Of a stretch of DNA of 64,000 bases, positions 21,208 through 34,416 are shown one piece after another. Position numbers and translations under genes: made by a program. The notes below the pieces were generated by a model. It did no database searches and was not told where the DNA came from. It worked only from the letters and a program-made list of their open reading frames with translations. Within the stretch, counting starts at the first letter, position 1. Each line of letters starts with the position of its first letter. Origin of the DNA: Oasisia sp. SBJ-2009 (Eukaryota > Annelida > Polychaeta > Sabellida > Siboglinidae); assembly GCA_964017155.1 (NCBI GenBank), contig OZ024863.1:45047864-45111863 (forward strand), read 5' to 3'.

Positions 21208-24200
21208 TTAACAAGATTTAACAAGATTGCCACCTAGAGAATCAACTCTAGATGGCAGGTGGACAAGGAAGCCCTTTGGCTTATCGAGAGTCCAACCTAT
21301 CTAACTAAATGTACCCAGCCCTTCTTAGGTACATGTCAATTTTATTTTTAAGCATATTAACACTACTAGCACCTACACAATCAGCCGATAATCTGTTCCA
21401 TTCATTTACTGTTCTTTGTGAAAATGAAAATTGTCTAATATCTAGTCTACACTGCTTCTTTGCTAATGTAATTCCATGTCCTCTAGTCCTTCTCTCTTCC
21501 TTAACAGAGAAAAAAATATTTCTGCCAATATGTTCATACCCATTCAATATTTTAAAAATTTCTATCTGATCTCCTCTCAATCTCCTGGTTTCTAGTGTTG
21601 TTAATCCACATTCTTTTAGACGCATTTCATAACTAATATTCCTGAGTTTTTGTATAATTTTGGTTGCTCTTCTTTGTACTCTTTCTAGTATATCAATATC
21701 CTTCTTGCGATATGGCCTCCATGCCTGTATGCAATATTCTAAATGAGGCCTAACTATTGTTTTGTACAGCGGTATTATTAGTTCTTTTTCCTTGTACACT
21801 ATATTTCGCCTAATTAATCCAAGAATTTGGTTTCCCTTTGCTGCTGCAATTGCACACTGTTCTGATACCTTCATATCAGCACAAATAATAGTTAACCCTA
21901 ATTCTTTTTCCTTTACGGTAGTATTTAGTACAGTATCACCCATTGTATATTGTGCATCTTCATTTCCATGTCCTGTGTGGAGGCACTTACACTTCCCATA
22001 ATTAAACAGCATTTGCCACTTATCAGACCATTCGTTCAACTTATTTAGATCATCTTGTAATTGCTGTCTATCTGCATCACTTTCAATTTTTCTAAATACT
22101 TTTGTATCGTCCGCAAACTTCAACACCTTGCTTGTTATATCATCATCCAAATCATTGATATATATTAAGAACAAAATAGGTCCCAATACTGATCCCTGCG
22201 GTACTCCACTCAAAACCGATTTCCAGTTTGAAACCTCCCCATCAACTACCACTCTTTGTCTTCTATAAATGAGCCATTTTTCTATCCAGTTAATCATACC
22301 ATTGCCTATGCCATGGGCCTTTAGTTTAAGTAGTAATCTTTGATGTGGCACTTTGTCAAAGGCTTTTTTAAAAATCTAAGTATATTATATCTACTGGTGA
22401 TCCCTCGTCTACCCACTTTGTGACATCTTCCAAAAAACATAAGATATTTGTTAAGCATGACCTCGCTTTTAGAAACCCATGTTGAGATGGGTTAATCAAG
22501 TTATTTTTAACAAGAAAATCAACCAAGTGATCTTTAATTAGTCTTTCTAATAGTTTGCAAACCACCGATGTTAAACTAACTGGTCTATAGTTCTCTGACT
22601 TGCTTCTTGATCCTTTTTTAAATAATGGTATGATGTTTGCTTCTTTCCATTCTAATGGAACTACTCCTTCCTCTATTGACAAATTGAACACTGTTGCAAG
22701 TGGTATGCTGATTTGTTCTACAATTTCCTGTAGTAATTTGGGAGGAATCCCATCCACTCCAGGTGACTTATTTTCCTTCATATCCCTTATTTTCTTAGCT
22801 ACCATTTTTGGTGTTACAATTAGTTGTCCTAAATAGTCTGACTCTCTCCCTTCAAATTTAGTCACTGGTACTGGTAATGCACTAGTATCTTCCCTGGTGA
22901 ACACCGAACTAAAGTATTCATTTAGGTTTTCTGCCATTAAGAATCCCTCTGTTATTATGTTTCCATCACTACCTTCTAGAGGTCCTACCTTATCCTGAAC
23001 TTTCTGTTTACTCCGAACATACGCATAAAAACTCTTGCTGTCATGTTTTATATTAAAAGCTAATTTTTGTTCATAGCTTCTCTTTGAATTTCTAATTTCG
23101 GCTGTAGCTTGGTTAAGTGCTTCTTTATAAATGGCATAGTCTTCTTCACTTCCATTATGTCTATATGTCTTCCACATCATTTGCTTGTATTTGATTTTTC
23201 TAATGGCTTCTTTTGATAAGTGTTTCTTTTTTGACCGTTTCCCCTGTTTTTTCAAGGGTACAAATTGTTCGACAATGCAGTCAATTTCCCTCTTTAAGAT
23301 ATTCCAACATTCTGTTGCTGTCTTATTCTCCAGTGTGTTATTCCAGTCTATCTTTGCTAAATGTTTCCTCATGTCCTTATATCTTCCTTTGTGAATTTTT
23401 TTTCTGTACCGTATTTTACGATTCTGTTCTCCTTTTACTTTGATGATAAAATATATCTGGTTGTGATCACTACACCCCAGTGGCTCACATATCCTGACAT
23501 TATCAATAAATTCCTTCTGTGAGCTCAACACTATGTCCAATACGTTCTCACCCCTGGTTGGTTCTAACACATGTTGAGTAAGGAAACTGTCTTATACTAA
23601 ATTAAAAAACTTTTGATCTTCACTTGAGATGTCCACTGTATACGCCCATGGTTAAAATCCCCCATAATTATACAGTCCCGTTTACTGACTTCCTTTATAG
23701 CGTTTTGTATTTTCTCATTCTCAACTGTGCTTATGTTTGGACTTCGATAAACTAACCCAACAGTTATTGTTGAGTTTCCTGTAACTATGTTACACCACAC
23801 AGCTTCTTCACATTCTGCTTGTTTTTCTAATTTTATTTCGTAAGCCTGAATAGATTCTTTAATATATAAAATAACGCCACCTCCCCTTCTCCCTATTCTA
23901 TCTTTCCTAAACATGACATATCCTGTCATTCCTAATTCGGCATCTGATATATCGGGGGTGGCCCAAGATTCAGTTAAACCTACTATGTGAGGGTCATTAT
24001 CTTCTACCATAATGTTTAGTTCATTTCTTTGGTTTACTATGCTCCTTGCATTTAAACACACACATTTATAACCAAATGTTGTAGAGTTTTCCAGACTGTT
24101 CTTTGCCGTTTTAGCTGTGCTGTCCTTATCTGTGCCTCCAGTATTTGGCTTCTCTGTGAATCCCCCTGCGAATCTAGTTTAAATAATTGCAACCTGTTCC

Positions 24201-24366
24201 ACTGTCCATAGATTGAAGCAGGTTCTCAGAGAAAACTGCTGCGCCCTTTCCGCTTAGATGGAGGCCATCTCTCACGTACATGTCCTCCTTCCCAACAAAG
24301 CGCCCCCACAAATCCAAGAATCCAACCCCTTCCTCCTCACACATCTGCTCCACCAGAGCATTGTAT
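21208..24366 (-). mobile_element. CR1/L2-like LINE inserted in exon 4 of copy B
   Basis: Minus-strand order: the end of an esterase-like region (VGFLDLWGRF and DGLHLSGKGA near 24.3 kb), endonuclease (LNARSIVNQRNEL, LTESWATPD, GDFNHG, CSDHNQIYF), then reverse transcriptase (KSPGVDGIP, NYRPVSLTSVVCKLLE, VPQGSVLGPILFLIYINDL, catalytic KFADDTKVF). Two frameshifts, near 23.6 kb and 22.37 kb (a T run before KKAFDKVPHQR), make it inactive. The 3' end (21208-21230) is a short TTAACAAGAT tandem, as usual for this group. It interrupts the GVCYTF codons; flanks GGAGTAT and GGTGTAT look like a 7-bp target duplication with one change. Confidence 0.9.
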
Positions 24367-26379
24367 GGTGTATGCTACACTTTCAACAACGACCTAAACG
24401 CCGATTCCCCTGCCAGGTCTACTGGTAAACATAATGTATATATTAACTAAATAGTGACGTTGTTTAACTCTTGGTTATATAAACCAAACACATGTATAGT
24501 TTAAATACACCACCAGAAATGTGAAGCGCACATTGTTGATAGGCTGCTGACCTGTTATTAAATAGTCAGTCTCGAAATCCACCGAGTTTAAGATACACTT
24601 ATGCTAACTTGCCTTTGTCAAAATAAATTTGGCGTACATTTCATGGGACATACACCCACTATGCAAGCATATATATTTTTAAGGTACATATCGGTACTGC
24701 TACTTACTTAATTGATGGATACAAATCAAATCAATAGCATACTACTTGAGATAAGAACGCTATGTTAACAAAACTGCAGAGTAGAAAACAATGATCGTAC
24801 ATCATGCACATTGCGCAGTACCCGTTCAATGAGCAAAGCAGACTAGTTTTCAACAAGCTACAAAGCATTGCCACCAATACATCGCATGCAAGTATACAAC
24901 CAATCACTCAATCAATGTTCGTTTTTCGCAGGAGTGCAGAACGGACTACAACTGTTGGTGAACATCGAACAGTACGAGTACATGAAGGGTCCACATGACG
25001 CCGTTGGACTAAAGGTACTTCTGCACGAACAAGGGGCCGTGCCACTGGTGCAAGACTTCGCTGATGCCGTCCCAGCAGGAATGAACACATTCATTGGTGC
25101 TGACGTCACGAGAGTAAGTGAGATGGTATTTCTATGTTTTTTTTCTAAATCGACAAGAAAAAATCAATATTTTAATGGACACCAGGAGTTGTTAATGGAT
25201 CGACATAAACATAATATATATTGTTTAATCGTGCTGGTGACGGATTTGTCATTTTCCTTTTTAGATACATTTAAAGTCGATGTATCCTGTTCCAGCAATA
25301 TATACTCATTTACAAATACGGCGATACATCAATTATATTAAACAGAACAGATATCTTGATAGTAACTGCCGATAGCGTTTCAAAATCCCTGAATTGACAT
25401 GACATTTTAACATCTATCACAATTCAAAGGTTTACGGGCTGTCGTTCTGTTGTCGTTTAGGAAATCAGCCTGCCGCCGCCCCACGGTGATTGTGTGAGCG
25501 ACCAAAAGCTGCGCTACTTTGATCGCTACTCACAGGCGGCCTGCATCAGAGAATGTGTCACGACCTTCGTAGAGGAAACATGTGGCTGCAGGGATATCTA
25601 CATGCCAAAGCGTGGTCCAGGTTTTTACTTACTTGATCGTCTTCATGTAGACGCTTAGCTCCATTCCCAACTTCGTAACGTGGCCCCTACTCCATCCGAG
25701 TACTTACTTCTCCCGCACCGCTGATCTTCTTCATGTCTCCTTTGATCTCCCAAGTCCCAATGCACTTTTGCCACCAGAAGTACAATACATTATAACTCTA
25801 CATTGCTCCAGTTCACCCAGTGGGTACCTGTTTATAGTCATAGGTGAGTATTTGTGTATGGATATTTTTTGCGCATTACCTACAGCGTGGCTGGATGCTT
25901 CCAAGAGAAGCCGAGATGGTGTTCGAATGAAAGGTTCTGCCAGGAAGTAACATATAATGCATTGTGAGCACTCCTGTGGATTGGAGAAACTATTCCCTTT
26001 TCTGTCTACTTTACTTGGACTTTAGTAACGTTCAGCCTTCTCCTCAGTTATTCAATTTGTAACTTCATTAACTGCTTTCCACTGTTCTGACGTTTCCTTT
26101 CATAAACTGTACCATTTCATATACAATGTACATAATTATTTACACACAACTGGTTTCAGGTGATCCGCCAGTATGCAACGTATCACAGTTCGCAAGCTGT
26201 GTCCTGCCAAATACGGGCAAGTATTCAACATAAGCAGCATAATAAACGTCTTTAATACTACCATCATAATTATATGCGTATACAAACATACGTACTTACA
26301 TACACACATATATACATACGTATTTATCGCGCCACTGAGCTTGATTTTCGAGGATATTGGCGCAAAAGAAGTTATTATT

Positions 26380-26384
<5 letters not shown>

Positions 26385-26473
<89 letters not shown>

Positions 26474-26512
26474 TCATACATACATACATACTTACATACA
26501 TACATTTGCACA
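26385..26512. repeat. (TA)n and (CATA)n tracts in intron 7 of copy B
   Basis: TA units to about 26433, then CATA units to about 26510. Same intron as the arrays in copies A and C. Confidence 0.93.
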
Positions 26513-26592
26513 CTAATACATTCATTAATTATTTACACAAAATGTGACATGGACAAACAGTGCAGATCTGATATAAAGAGGTTTCGTTTCAG

Positions 26593-28154
26593 AACTGATA
26601 AAGAAGAATACTTCTGCTCGATGCGTCTGCCCCAAATCATGTGACGTCACGCGTTACAAAGTATCGCCGAGATACGCATCTGCAAATCAGAATATCGGTA
26701 GTAAATTTAGTTTGTCAAGCGAATTCCAAACTAGATTGGGGAAGAAATTGAACAAGTCGTTGGACACGAGAGAGTGGATCGTGAAAGAGAGACGGCAAGC
26801 CAACATAGACGACACCGAAAAGCTTCTTGATGGTTTTCCTTTTCCAGAACAGTTATCCGAACATATACCCGATGAAGAAACACTCGGTAAAATGGTTTAT
26901 ACAGCGATTATGCAAGAAATCACCCAGTGCTGTAACTTTATAGTAGACGTGTTGTTTCATAATATGGAAGACATCTTAAAAAATAGGTTTACGACCGCGT
27001 GGTACGAAATTAACTTCCACGAGTGTATGTCAGGGTTGTACGAACTTTCTCAAATCATCGCACATTCACTAGACAACACTCAGCAAAAGACCTGGCGAGC
27101 AGCCATTAAAGTACAACTTGAAGAAAAGCTCCTTGCTTCAAAGAGGACGATGTCGACCTAGACAGAGTGCATAGCGCCTTCTGTAACGCTGTTCCATTGG
27201 TGAACTACACGGCCAAACCTGATGGTCGGTTCGACTCGTTCTACCCAACAAAACATCTATTCAAGCAAAGTTCGGAAATAAACGAGACATACTCTAGACT
27301 TAGAGGACATCTTATGGGAAACATGCAAAATATCGAAACACTTTTAAATCTGACAAGCATGGAAGTTCCGAATGGAGAAACGGGCTATCTAATGGAATAT
27401 ATCAATTGCACAACAGCGTTCAAAGCGGTTTCAGCCGCATATATTGCTGACTTGCAACTTTATGAGTCTCTCGTCATAAAACTCCCACAAGAACGACTTT
27501 TCAGTGCAACACGATTTTTTTTGAATACAAAGGACGCATTTCCATCATCAGTGTTAGTGTCCGACATCTTAGTGGCCTTTTCGCTTCTCAGCAAATATCC
27601 AAAGTGCACCCAATGGTCGTTCAATTGAATGATATGCGAGCCAAATCTGAGACTGGAAAGTACTTGCAATATTTGAAGCAAAACCGATCAGTAAGCAAAA
27701 TTAAAATTGCCAACACGTATAATTCGGAAAGTATAGCGAAAATAGTGTCAGGGTCTGCTACTACTCTTAGTCTAATTTCTCAAATATTCATTCATTTGCA
27801 ACGTTTTGAGCGTGATTTAAACGAGATGTTTTGCCAACTTGTTCACGATGCTGGAGCGGAGCCGATTCTTCAGGAAATTATTGATCAGTTGAATGATTAC
27901 TACGTGCGATCGAATCGATCAGGTCAGGACTTCACGAACACAGATTTCAATTCGAGTGAACACGATGTGTACCGGGCGGTTCTCACCGCACTTAGTCATA
28001 ACTCTCTGAAGGATTGCAAAAGTACGCTAACAGTAGCTAGTGACAGTGGAAATATCGGAAAGATATTGGCCATTTGGTTGGACAAGTTGACTCCATTCAG
28101 AACCAAGCAGGAACACTTCCTCGAGGAGACTCGATTAGACGGAACATTTTCCAG
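26593..28154 (+). pseudogene. Exon 8 of copy B: giant insert exon with two frameshifts
   Basis: Begins with E-LIKKNTSARCVCPKSC and runs through the insert to the FSR donor. Sequons NYT, NET and NLT are kept at the positions seen in A and C. Region 26820-26900 differs most from the other copies. The frame is lost near 27152 (one base missing in ATG-TCGACC) and again near 27520 (T run). Confidence 0.88.
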
Positions 28155-28479
28155 GTGGGTTATTACCAGATTTATTTTAAATGATTCTGGCTTGGTCTAC
28201 TGACTTCCTTCCTTGTCACGGAAATATAATGCAACCTGTTTTAGCTGATGTTTTCATCTTTTCACAGGATGTTCTAAACCCAATAATGTTTGCTTCGGGC
28301 GCAGCTTTATATCAATTGAATTATGAATGTATATGAGTTGTTCCTGTTAGTGAGACTGAAGAGCAGATAATTATTCACTGGCATTGAAAGTTTGGCTTGT
28401 TGTTGAATAATGTATAATATTATGTTGTTTAGTGAAGTGAATGAATGTCTGCATATATGTATATGTGCATATATGCATA

Positions 28480-28482
28480 TAT

Positions 28483-28513
<31 letters not shown>

Positions 28514-28625
28514 ACTTGTATATATATATATATACTTGTATATATACTTGTATATATATATATATAATTTATATATATATATATACTTTTTTTATAATAT
28601 TTATACTATATATATATATATATAA
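28480..28625. repeat. Interrupted (TA)n tracts in intron 8 of copy B
   Basis: TA units broken by CTTG and TTTT steps. Comparable TA tracts are in intron 8 of copies A and C. Confidence 0.92.
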
Positions 28626-29425
28626 ACACCGATTTAGGAAGAAATGAGTACTGCACAAATATATACCAGGAAAGATAGGCAGAACTCGACATATTTGTTA
28701 CAGTCGCAACTTCGTAGAATTGAACATTTATGTGCGAGATCTGCGAGTCGAGGAACGTGAACAACAGGAAGCCTGCCTACTCGTTGACTTACTAAGTGAG
28801 TTTATTTTGTGTTATTAAAATGGAAACTGAAAACGGTATATATTGCAATAGTTTCCGTGAGTTATTTGTGTAATAACTGCCTTGTGAGGGAGAGAACAAA
28901 TAGGACTACTATAGACTTCCTCTTTTTATATCTATGGATACGGGTTTATGCATTTAAAAACAATGTTACACTGTGGAACGTGTAGCGAATCGCCAGGTAA
29001 TTGTAGGATTTTTTTCAGCATTTTGGTCTTACAACTTGCGCAATATTAACTACATGGTATGACACTTTTCATCCTCACGCACACCTCCTAATCTTGACCG
29101 ACACATTATATAAACAAATTTATTCTCCACGCCATGGTGACGGATATATCTTGGAGATTGTCCTTAATGGAACGAAACCTAGGCATTGGTCAAATATATT
29201 GGATAAGTTGTAGATGACTACGTTGATGAATGGATGGATGGATGGATAGATGCACAGACAGCACTACGCCGGATATTGACAAGACGGTTGCGCATGCGTG
29301 TTACAGATGACATCGGCGGTACTCTAGGACTGCTAATTGGGGCAAGCGTCACAACCCTCTTCGAAGCCCTCGATGTGTTCGCCAACTACTTTACCACCAG
29401 GTGGCGCGACAAAGTTGCCCGATGA

Positions 29426-29636
29426 CGTTGAACTACGGAAGTTGCAAGTTGATGGTGAAGCGGGAATAGTGCGCTAACATGTCGCCGACACATCTACGTA
29501 GCACTGACTAATGCAGCCAACGTTTTTGGATTCCGATCAACGCCACTAGATTGAATCGGCCTTTTTCTAACGGTGAAATGTTCATCATTTAATGGTTCAT
29601 CACGTATAGTCAATAGGACACCCGTTTTGTAGCCAG
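29426..29636 (+). other. 3' UTR remnant of copy B
   Basis: Shares CAACGCCACTAGATTGAATC and TTCATCATTTAATGG text with the 3' UTRs of copies A and C, and runs into the GGTC array at the point where copy A has only GTCGGTGGGTCGG. Confidence 0.65.
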
Positions 29637-30223
29637 TCGGTCGGTAGTCGTTCGTTCGTTCGTTCGTTCGTTCGTTCGCTCGGTCGGTCGGTCGGTCGGT
29701 CGGTCGGTCGGTCGGTCGGTCGGTCGGTCGGTCGGTCGGTCGGTCGGTCGGTCGGTCGGTCGGTCGGTCGGTCGGTCGGTCGGTCGGTCGGTCGGTCGGT
29801 CGGGCGGTCGGGCGGTCATTCGTTCGTTCGGTCGTTCGGTCGGTCGGTCGGTCGGTCGGTCGGTCGGTCATTGGTTCGCTCGTTCGCTCATTCGCTCGTT
29901 CGCTCGTTAGCTCGTTCGGTCGTTCGGTCGGTCAGTCGGTCGGTCATTCGTTCGCTCGTTCGTTCGGTCATTCGTTCGGTCGTTCGTTCGTTCGGTCGTT
30001 CGTCCGGTCGTCCGGTCGTCCGGTCGTCCGGTCGTCCGGTCGTCCGGTCGTCCGGTCGTCCGGTCGTCCGGTCGTCCGGTCGTCCGGTCGTCCGGTCGTC
30101 CGGTCGTCCGGTCGGTCGGTCGGTCGGTCGGTCGGTCGGTCGGTCGGTCGGTCGGTCGGTCGGTCGGTCGGTCGGTCGGTCGGTCGGTCGGTCGGTCGGT
30201 CGGTCGGTCGGTCGGTCGGTCGT
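29637..30223. repeat. Compound (TTCG)n / (GGTC)n / (GGTCGTCC)n array
   Basis: TTCG units, then CGGT units (about 29680-29803), a mixed part to about 30000, GGTCGTCC units (about 30000-30112) and again CGGT units (to 30223). It lies in the 3' UTR of copy B at the site of the GACC arrays of copies C (34417-34732) and D (62483-62704), read on the other strand. Confidence 0.95.
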
Positions 30224-31107
30224 CCGCACCATTACACCGAAACAACACTCGTACGTATTCACGATGACATCATGCAGGTGCTCGACCGTAGAAAGCGAGT
30301 GATGCTCGTCTTTCGTGACCTTACTGCTGATTTCGACACTGTGAAGCACGCTATACTACTCAAGCAAATGAAATCCATCAGCATCCGTAACTCAGCGCTG
30401 GCATGGGTAGTATTTTAAAGACAACAATTGACGATGCATTTTCTCGTGGTCAACAGATGAGCTATGTTATGCCTCAGTGATCGGTTCTTGATCCCTGACT
30501 AATCACGAATTACAGCATGGCAATAAATGCTATGTTTGCCACTACTTAAAATACAATATATATACGCTGATGACAGTAACGTCTACGTTAATTTCCTACA
30601 TCGTCAGCCTTGTGGCGCACACATTGCTACCTGCCGTATCAAACAATGTACCATCGACATCAAACGTTGGATGACGAACCAGCAACGGTTACTAAATGAG
30701 GCAAATGATCAGAGTCGACGTGTGTGAGTGTATCTCCCGACATCCGACAGTACGATACATCGGTGTGTTCCTGGAACGTTGGGCTGGACACGTCGGTACA
30801 AGTTGCTCGGACGTCAGGCTGCATAATTTCAGCTGCACAACATCGCCGAGATACACCACTACCTGACCGTTGATGCATGTAAGACAATCGTTCATGGTCT
30901 AGTGACATCCACAATTGCAAAGAGTGCACAATTCGGCGGCGCAGCAACGGCGCCGAAATCACCACCACATCACGCCTGTGTTGATTGCAATACACTGATT
31001 ACCCCGTTCCATGGCGTACCACGTACAACATACGGGTGTTGACGTTCCGAGCGATGCGTGACCTCGCGCCCGAATACATCGCGGACATGATTGTTAAATA
31101 CACACCA

Positions 31108-31616
31108 GGGCCCAGTTTCATGAAGCCGTGTAACTTTACGCGCAATTACGCGGTCTACTGGCCGTAGCTAACAGCGAATAGACAATGCAGCGTACGGCCG
31201 GTTTCATGAGACCAATTTAGCATTCGCGCCAGTAGCATTGACCCCCTTCCGTCGCGGTGGGGAATCCTTGTATTTGTGCGATGTGTGAACATCCTTTTTT
31301 CTGTCTAGCTGCCGCCTGTGTCGTTCGTATAGCAAATGGGAAGCTATGATGAATGTAAAGGATATCCAGTGTATACATTAAAAATAATAATGTTGAGATT
31401 GGGCGTGTCGGGAGCATACCGTACATTTTCAACTTCGGGAGCATACCGTAAATATTTCAACCAGCGTAAAGTTACGCCTACTATATACATGGTGCAGCTA
31501 AGTGCAACTATGGAGCAGACTCATGAAACGCAACTAGTGTAACTTTACGACGTCTTAGATTTCCGACGAGTTATCGCCCGGTACGACGTCGTAAGTAGCC
31601 GCTATGAAACTGGCCC
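31108..31616. mobile_element. Non-autonomous TIR element, first tandem copy
   Basis: Begins GGGCCCAGTTTCATGAAGCC and ends CTATGAAACTGGCCCC, an inverted terminal repeat. The inside has no coding capacity and is closely similar along its length to the next element. About 0.5 kb. A superfamily cannot be set from the ends alone, and no clear target duplication is seen. Confidence 0.75.
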
Positions 31617-31617
31617 C

Positions 31618-32139
31618 TGAGCCCAGTTTCTTAAAGCCGTGTAACTTTATACGCAATTATGCGGTCTACTGGTCGCAGCTAACAGCGAATAGTCAATGCA
31701 GCTCACGGCCGGTTTCATGAGAACAATTTAGCATTAGCGCCACTAAATCGACTTAGAATTGACCTATTTAGGTCGCGGTGGGGAATCCCTGTATTTGTGC
31801 TGTGTCTAAACAACCTTTTACCTTCTAGCTGCCACCTTTGTCGTTTGCATAGCAAATGCGAAGGTATGATGAATGTAAAGGATATCCAGTGTAAACATTA
31901 AACATAATTTTGTTGAGAGGGGGCGTGTCGGGAGCATATCGTACACATTTCAACTTCGGGAGCGTACCGTAAATAGTTCAACTAGCGCAAAGTTACGCCT
32001 ACTAAATAAATGGTGCAGCTAATTGCAACTATGGAGCAGACTCATGAAACGCAACTAGCGCAACTTTACGACGTTTTAGGCTTTCGACGGGTTATCGTCT
32101 GCTACGACGTCTTATGTACGCTCCATGAAACTGGGCCCC
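31618..32139. mobile_element. Non-autonomous TIR element, second tandem copy
   Basis: Begins GAGCCCAGTTTCTTAAAGCC and ends CTCCATGAAACTGGGCCCC. Same orientation as the first copy and joined to it almost directly. Shared inner landmarks are GGTCTACTGG, GGATATCCAGTGTA and GGAGCAGACTCATGAAACGC. The decayed RT reading resumes right after it. Confidence 0.75.
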
Positions 32140-32310
32140 GGCTGCCAACTTCGCTCCACCGGAAGTCGTCTCCTGAGGGTACCACGTCACAATTTAGAAC
32201 GATGTGATCGGCGTGGCTTTTTACTGACGACTCCGCGCTTGTGAAATGATCTGCTGGACTGTTTGAGCGTTATATAGACTGACTTGAAATTTTAATCTTT
32301 ATAAGGCCGC

Positions 32311-33350
32311 ATTTGTAGATTGCTTTTAGTGTGTAATGTACTGCATTTATCTTAACCATAATTATTATTTTTAATTAACAATTTAGTATCCTACTTGATT
32401 ATAAATGAATTGGTGAATTCTAAAAGTCCCCAACTCCATCAGACAAAATTGTGCAGGAGAACTGTTTTCTATTTATTTTCTGAATGTGTAATTTTTTAAC
32501 ACAATTTTATTATATTCTTTATATTTAGAATATTGTTGGCAGTATCTTGGAACAGAATATGGTTATAATATCGCTTCAAATAAAAACACGAAAACGTTTT
32601 CAGTGACGGAGTTGGGTTCTTTTATAATTAACCTTTCTTTTTCTTTGGCAATGACATGATGAATGTCTTCATTATTCACCATTTGTTACAAAACAATACA
32701 GCGTATTTTATTTCATATGGCATATATGTTATATGTTAGGTAAGTAATAAGTTGTTTTCAAGCACTTTGATTCCCAAAGCAAAGACATTGCACAGGCCAT
32801 GTCACATCACTGTTAATTATTGTAATCTGATTCCCAACCGGTAACTGCATATCGCTAATTTGTAGAAGCTAGCTGTATAATAAATTGCTGTGCAACAAGA
32901 GAAAGATATTGTGAGAGCATCTTTACATCTTCTACAATTGTCGCCGCTTTGACGGCCAACAGCTTAAAGTAACTGTGTTATTCAACATTGTTTTCAGTAT
33001 TAGACAATATACATCCGCCATTGACTTATAATTTTGGCATTCCAAAGCCATAGTTATATTTTGCTCTAAGGTAATCATGCAGAAACCGGACTTTGGTGTC
33101 ACTCTTGACCTCCTTGGCTTTGAGTACGTACAAGCCACTTTAAACATGCATGCAATGCTGAGGATAGCCTCGGTTACCCAGGCTCCGTGAGGTTGCAGCA
33201 CTTTTAAACCCCTCAACTCTGCCTGGGGAATTAATGGCACCAGACTGTCTTCTCGGCGTAGTTCCGCAGCCGACCGCCAGTCTAAATGCGCTAATTTTGA
33301 CAGCACTTTCATGACAAGCAGACGGGCTGACAGGCAGTTAGACAGCCATA
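32311..33350. other. Spacer between convergent copies B and C, nothing recognised
   Basis: AT-rich with no protein similarity. A minus-strand frame in the right part (about 33060-33310) reads as an ordinary-looking peptide but has no recognisable motif and runs into simple repeats. Confidence 0.45.
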
Positions 33351-33354
33351 TACA

Positions 33355-33645
33355 TAGATACACGCACGCACGCATGCACGCACACAAGCATGCACACAGG
33401 CACACAAACAAGCACACACACAGACACATAAGCAGACCGCACACACGCATGCATACACATACGCACATACGCACATACGCACATACGCACATACGCACAT
33501 ACGCACATACGCACATAAACAAACAAACAAACAAACAAACAAAAAACAAAAAAGATGCACGGACGCACGCACATACGCGCACACACACGCACACACGCAC
33601 GCACGCACACACGCACACACGCACACACGCACACACGCACACTTA
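33355..33645. repeat. Mixed CA-rich simple repeat with (CATACGCA)n
   Basis: CACGCACG and ACACACAG words, then CATACGCA units (about 33455-33515), an ACAA run (33520-33545) and CACACGCA words to 33645. Confidence 0.9.
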
Positions 33646-33757
33646 CAATAATGTACCACGGGTAGAGAAGAGCTTGTACTGACGTAATCAGCCGCAACGA
33701 CCCCTGGCGTATGAGGATGGTGAGGTTGCACAACTACACAATAAATACACCACACAC

Positions 33758-33763
33758 TTTATT
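33758..33763 (-). promoter_or_regulatory. Probable polyadenylation signal of copy C
   Basis: AATAAA on the minus strand, followed by GGTGTATTTATTGTGTAGTTG, the block that follows AATAAA downstream of copy A. It marks the likely transcript end of copy C, leaving a 3' UTR of nearly 5 kb including the inserted LINE and arrays. Confidence 0.55.
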
Positions 33764-33945
33764 AAAACAGAAATACATTTCTCTTACATCTCTCGCATGT
33801 ATGATAACATGTATACATCCATATATAGACACAGTTTACACATGGTGATAACATAAATCTGTTCTTGAGGTAACGAAATGTAATATAAATGTTCAGAAAA
33901 GATTCCTGTTAAGTACGAAATTGTGATGTACACATACATCAACAA
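33764..33945 (-). other. Terminal 3' UTR block of copy C
   Basis: The reverse complement resembles 20040-20300 after copy A (TTACCTCAAGAACAGATTTATG against TCAAGATCAGATTTATTTTATC). It therefore belongs to the duplicated gene unit rather than to the spacer. Confidence 0.55.
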
Positions 33946-34369
<424 letters not shown>

Positions 34370-34416
34370 GTATATACAGAGACAGAAAGACAGACAGATT
34401 GCCTGGATTACAGCCC

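Larger units (their letters stand above)
21140..29425 (+). pseudogene. DEG/ENaC channel copy B, 5'-truncated and broken
   Basis: Exons 4-10 only: 21140-21207 plus 24367-24424 (exon 4, split by a LINE), 24932-25113, 25461-25620, 26160-26216, 26593-28154, 28704-28795, 29307-29425. They keep DEG/ENaC marks: HEDFVLTLTDAG, the GLQLLVNIEQYEY block, the Cys block to CGCRDIYMP, CVCPKSC and [13 protein letters not shown] before TM2. There is no HG motif and no TM1. Exon 8 has two frameshifts, one from a missing base near 27152 and one in a T run near 27520. The last exon ends early, without the basic RRRRSSEAEC tail of A and C. Intron 7 again starts with GC. Exons 5 and 6 are nearly identical to copy A, so the duplication is not ancient. 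It is not expected to make a channel. Confidence 0.88.
30240..32310 (+). mobile_element. Decayed L2/CR1-like reverse transcriptase remnant
   Basis: In broken frames the plus strand gives LVFRDLTADFDTVKHAILL (RT motif A, with catalytic-type Asp), QYIYADDSNVYVNF (motif C, ADD) and IKRWMTNQQRLLNEAND. After many lesions comes VPWRTTYNIRVLTFRAMRDL-APEYIADMIVKYTP. The text resumes at 32140-32300 with A-x-NF and LLTTPRL-NDLL, fitting the usual AP-LWN-LP end of such proteins. Two small TIR elements split it at 31108-32139. Very old and dead. Confidence 0.75.

Noticed and set aside
20745..29425. Copy B as a set of alternative 3' exons of copy A
   Set aside because: Exon 4 is split by a LINE, exon 8 has two frameshifts, and copy A has its own full set with stop and poly(A) signal.
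29637..30223. A CRISPR-like array of regular repeats
   Set aside because: Units are 4-8 bases with no unique spacers, in an animal genome.
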